Source of the DNA: Halorubrum tebenquichense DSM 14210
Lineage (GTDB): Archaea; Halobacteriota; Halobacteria; Halobacteriales; Haloferacaceae
Direction: 5' to 3'
Assembly (NCBI RefSeq): GCF_000337415.1
Contig: NZ_AOJD01000027.1
Span: 141,054-192,409, forward strand
DNA length: 51,356 nucleotides
Shown here piece after piece: positions 50,076-51,356 of this stretch; the stretch's first letter is position 1, and every line of letters starts with the position of its first letter. A program made the translations under genes and the position numbers. The notes below the pieces were generated by a model. The model was not told the origin of the DNA. It saw only the letters and a list, made by a program, of their open reading frames with translations, and ran no database searches.

Positions 50076-50091
50076 TTTACCGCTCGGTAAA
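50076..50091. promoter_or_regulatory. Operator-like dyad TTTACC-GCTC-GGTAAA (site 2)
   Basis: Perfect 6-bp arms, lying 13-28 bases before the regulator ATG at 50104 and overlapping its TATA position. Together with site 1 it suggests one factor acting on both divergent genes, probably the regulator itself. Confidence 0.6.
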
Positions 50092-50103
50092 CGAGGATGG
50101 CGT

Positions 50104-51066
50104 ATGAGTCAGTTCGACCGATCCGGCGGCGTCGCCTCCGACGGCGAGCGCGCGGATCGCATCGACGGAACCGACGGCGCGGCCGCGGCCGCCCGAACGG
50201 AGTCGCGGGTCCCGCCCGCGGAGGTGTTCGCCGTCCTCGGCAACGAGACGCGGGTCGAGGTCCTCCACGCGCTGCTCGAACTCGGCGGCGACGAGTCGCC
50301 CGTGAGCTTCACGGACCTCTTCGATCGCGTCGACGCGACGGACAGCGCGAACTTCAGCTACCACCTCGACCAGCTCACCGGCCACTTCGTCCGGCGGCGT
50401 GAGGAGGGGTACGAGCTCCGCGCGCCCGGACGGAAGGTCGTGAGCTCCATCTTCACCGGCACGCTGACCGAGCGGGCGCAGCTCGGCTTCTTCCCGGCGG
50501 AGGGGTCGTGTCACGCCTGCGGCGGCGACCTCCACGGATGGTACGTCGACGACACACTCTCCATCGGCTGCACCGACTGCGGCGCGATACAGGTGAGCTA
50601 CCCCTTCCCGGCGGGCGCGCTCGACGGCCGGTCGACGGACGACCTGTTGGAGGCGTTCCACCACTACGTCCGACACCACTACTGTCTGGCCGCCGACGGC
50701 GTCTGCCCCGAGTGTACCGGAACCGTCGAGACCGACCTCGTGCGGACGCCCGACGAGGAGGGGCAGGCGGTCGCGGTCGAACACGCCTGTCGGCGGTGTA
50801 GCTACGACCTCCGGTCGACGGTCGGCCTCCTGCTGCTCGACGACCCCGACGTCCTCCGGTTCCACGCCGACCGCGGCGTCGACCTGAGTTCGACCCCGTT
50901 CTGGGAGTTCGACTGGTGCGTGAGCGACGCCGCGACGACGGTCGTCTCCGAGGAGCCGCTCCGCGTGCGGCTGACGGCCGCCTGCGCGGGCGACGAGATG
51001 CGAGTCGGCGTCGACGAGTCCGGGAGGGTCGTCGAGACGGACGGCCCCGAACTCGACGCGCAGTAG
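50104..51066 (+). CDS. ArsR-family winged-helix regulator with zinc-ribbon domain (DUF7351-like)
   Basis: A 320-aa regulator. A low-complexity N-terminus (1-38) precedes a winged helix: VFAVLGNETRVEVLHALLELGGDESPVSFTDLFDRVDATDSANFSYHLDQLTGHFVRRREEGYELRAPGRKVV. The second half has metal-binding Cys pairs: CHACGGDLHGWY, CTDCGAIQ, CPECTG, CRRCSYDL, consistent with zinc ribbons (the haloarchaeal DUF7351-type domain). It likely controls itself and the divergent aldehyde dehydrogenase. The frame ends at a TAG in a 15-bp repeat. Confidence 0.85.
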   Translation: MSQFDRSGGVASDGERADRIDGTDGAAAAARTESRVPPAEVFAVLGNETRVEVLHALLELGGDESPVSFTDLFDRVDATDSANFSYHLDQLTGHFVRRREEGYELRAPGRKVVSSIFTGTLTERAQLGFFPAEGSCHACGGDLHGWYVDDTLSIGCTDCGAIQVSYPFPAGALDGRSTDDLLEAFHHYVRHHYCLAADGVCPECTGTVETDLVRTPDEEGQAVAVEHACRRCSYDLRSTVGLLLLDDPDVLRFHADRGVDLSSTPFWEFDWCVSDAATTVVSEEPLRVRLTAACAGDEMRVGVDESGRVVETDGPELDAQ

Positions 51067-51112
51067 CTCACGCCGCAGTAGTTCCCGTCGCAATAGCTCA
51101 CGTCGGCTGAGC
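51059..51112 (+). repeat. 15-bp imperfect tandem repeat at a stop codon
   Basis: CGCAGTAGCTCACGC (51059-51073) is followed by CGCAGTAGTTCCCGT and CGCAATAGCTCACGT, then a decayed fourth copy. Each copy contains an in-frame TAG because the period is five codons. The first TAG ends the regulator. The remaining gap to 51269 shows no gene. Confidence 0.75.
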
Positions 51113-51269
51113 GCCGCCGCTCGTCGATCAGATCAGTCACATCGGATCGAAAACCGCAGAGAGAGGAGGCCGCCGCGAACGCCCACAGTCTCGCTCCGTC
51201 GCGGGCGGCCGAGACGACGGAGCGGAAACGGCGCGTCCGACGCGTTGGGCGCGCCGGGTTACGCCGCAG

Positions 51270-51356
51270 TTACTCGAACAGTTCGACGGCCTGCTCGTAG
51301 CGGTCCGACGGTTCGTCCCAGTCGACGACCTCGAAGAAGTTGTCGACGAACTCGCC
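51270..51356 (-). CDS. C-terminal end of a minus-strand gene
   Basis: From the window edge, 28 residues read to a TAA: the stretch EFVDNFFEVVDWDEPSDRYEQAVELFE is acidic and helical, typical of a haloarchaeal protein end. The bulk of the gene lies beyond the window, and I cannot assign a family. Confidence 0.6.
   Translation of the reverse strand, partial: GEFVDNFFEVVDWDEPSDRYEQAVELFE

Overview
This window looks like chromosomal DNA of a halophilic archaeon (class Halobacteria), most likely Halorubrum or a close relative. The evidence is high GC with C/G-biased third positions, strongly acidic proteins, many genes with a TATA-like box about 28-31 bases before the start codon (leaderless mRNAs), Tat lipoproteins with acidic Gly/Ser/Asp linkers, two halocyanin-type copper proteins, and several small families known mainly from haloarchaea. 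I saw no tRNA, rRNA, CRISPR array, prophage or insertion sequence.

Layout. 1-2.9 kb: end of a zinc/manganese-type ABC transporter (ATPase tail, permease), then small genes for a haloarchaeal conserved protein, a DCC thiol-disulfide oxidoreductase and a DUF123 nuclease-fold protein. 2.9-8.5 kb: thioesterase, bifunctional-nuclease-fold protein, a membrane-linked HTH regulator, a TraB/PrgY membrane protein coupled to an M50 protease, and purM. 8.5-8.9 kb: a non-coding, palindrome-rich stretch resembling a dispersed haloarchaeal repeat. 8.9-13 kb: DUF6360-like protein, siroheme nitrite/sulfite reductase, Cys-rich small protein, paired micro-ORFs, HTH-CBS regulator, UPF0212 protein.

13-21.4 kb is the branched-chain amino acid block on the minus strand: leuA, then an operon ilvB-ilvN-ilvC-(27-aa ORF)-leuC-leuD-leuB in which almost every junction overlaps. 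Its leader encodes a leaderless 24-codon peptide ending in Val/Ile-rich codons, with a perfect hairpin around its stop codon. This looks like a translation-sensing attenuator. leuA as written has no start codon in its own frame; a plausible start lies one frame away.

21.7-24.4 kb: nitrate/sulfonate/taurine-type ABC importer. 24.6-27 kb: conserved small protein and menA-menC (menaquinone synthesis). 27-33.7 kb: halocyanin, DUF5799-like protein, small RHH-like protein, a 707-aa protein I do not recognise, an APH-fold kinase, and a divergent aldo/keto reductase/TbsP-like regulator pair. 33.7-42.1 kb: a probable proline-catabolism cluster (aldehyde/P5C dehydrogenase, HTH-10 regulator, proline dehydrogenase) next to a complete Liv-type importer. 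A ten-base motif is placed almost identically before the dehydrogenase and proline dehydrogenase promoters, and most of it recurs before the liv promoter.

42-51.4 kb: RIO/APH-like kinase, acyl-CoA dehydrogenase, a possible PD-(D/E)XK protein, a second halocyanin-type protein, a cytochrome oxidase subunit IV-like protein, TenA, an atypical SDR ending in a 26-bp tandem repeat, and an aldehyde dehydrogenase divergent from an ArsR/zinc-ribbon regulator. The last two each carry a copy of the dyad TTTACC-N4-GGTARA at their start. The window ends in the C-terminus of a further minus-strand gene.
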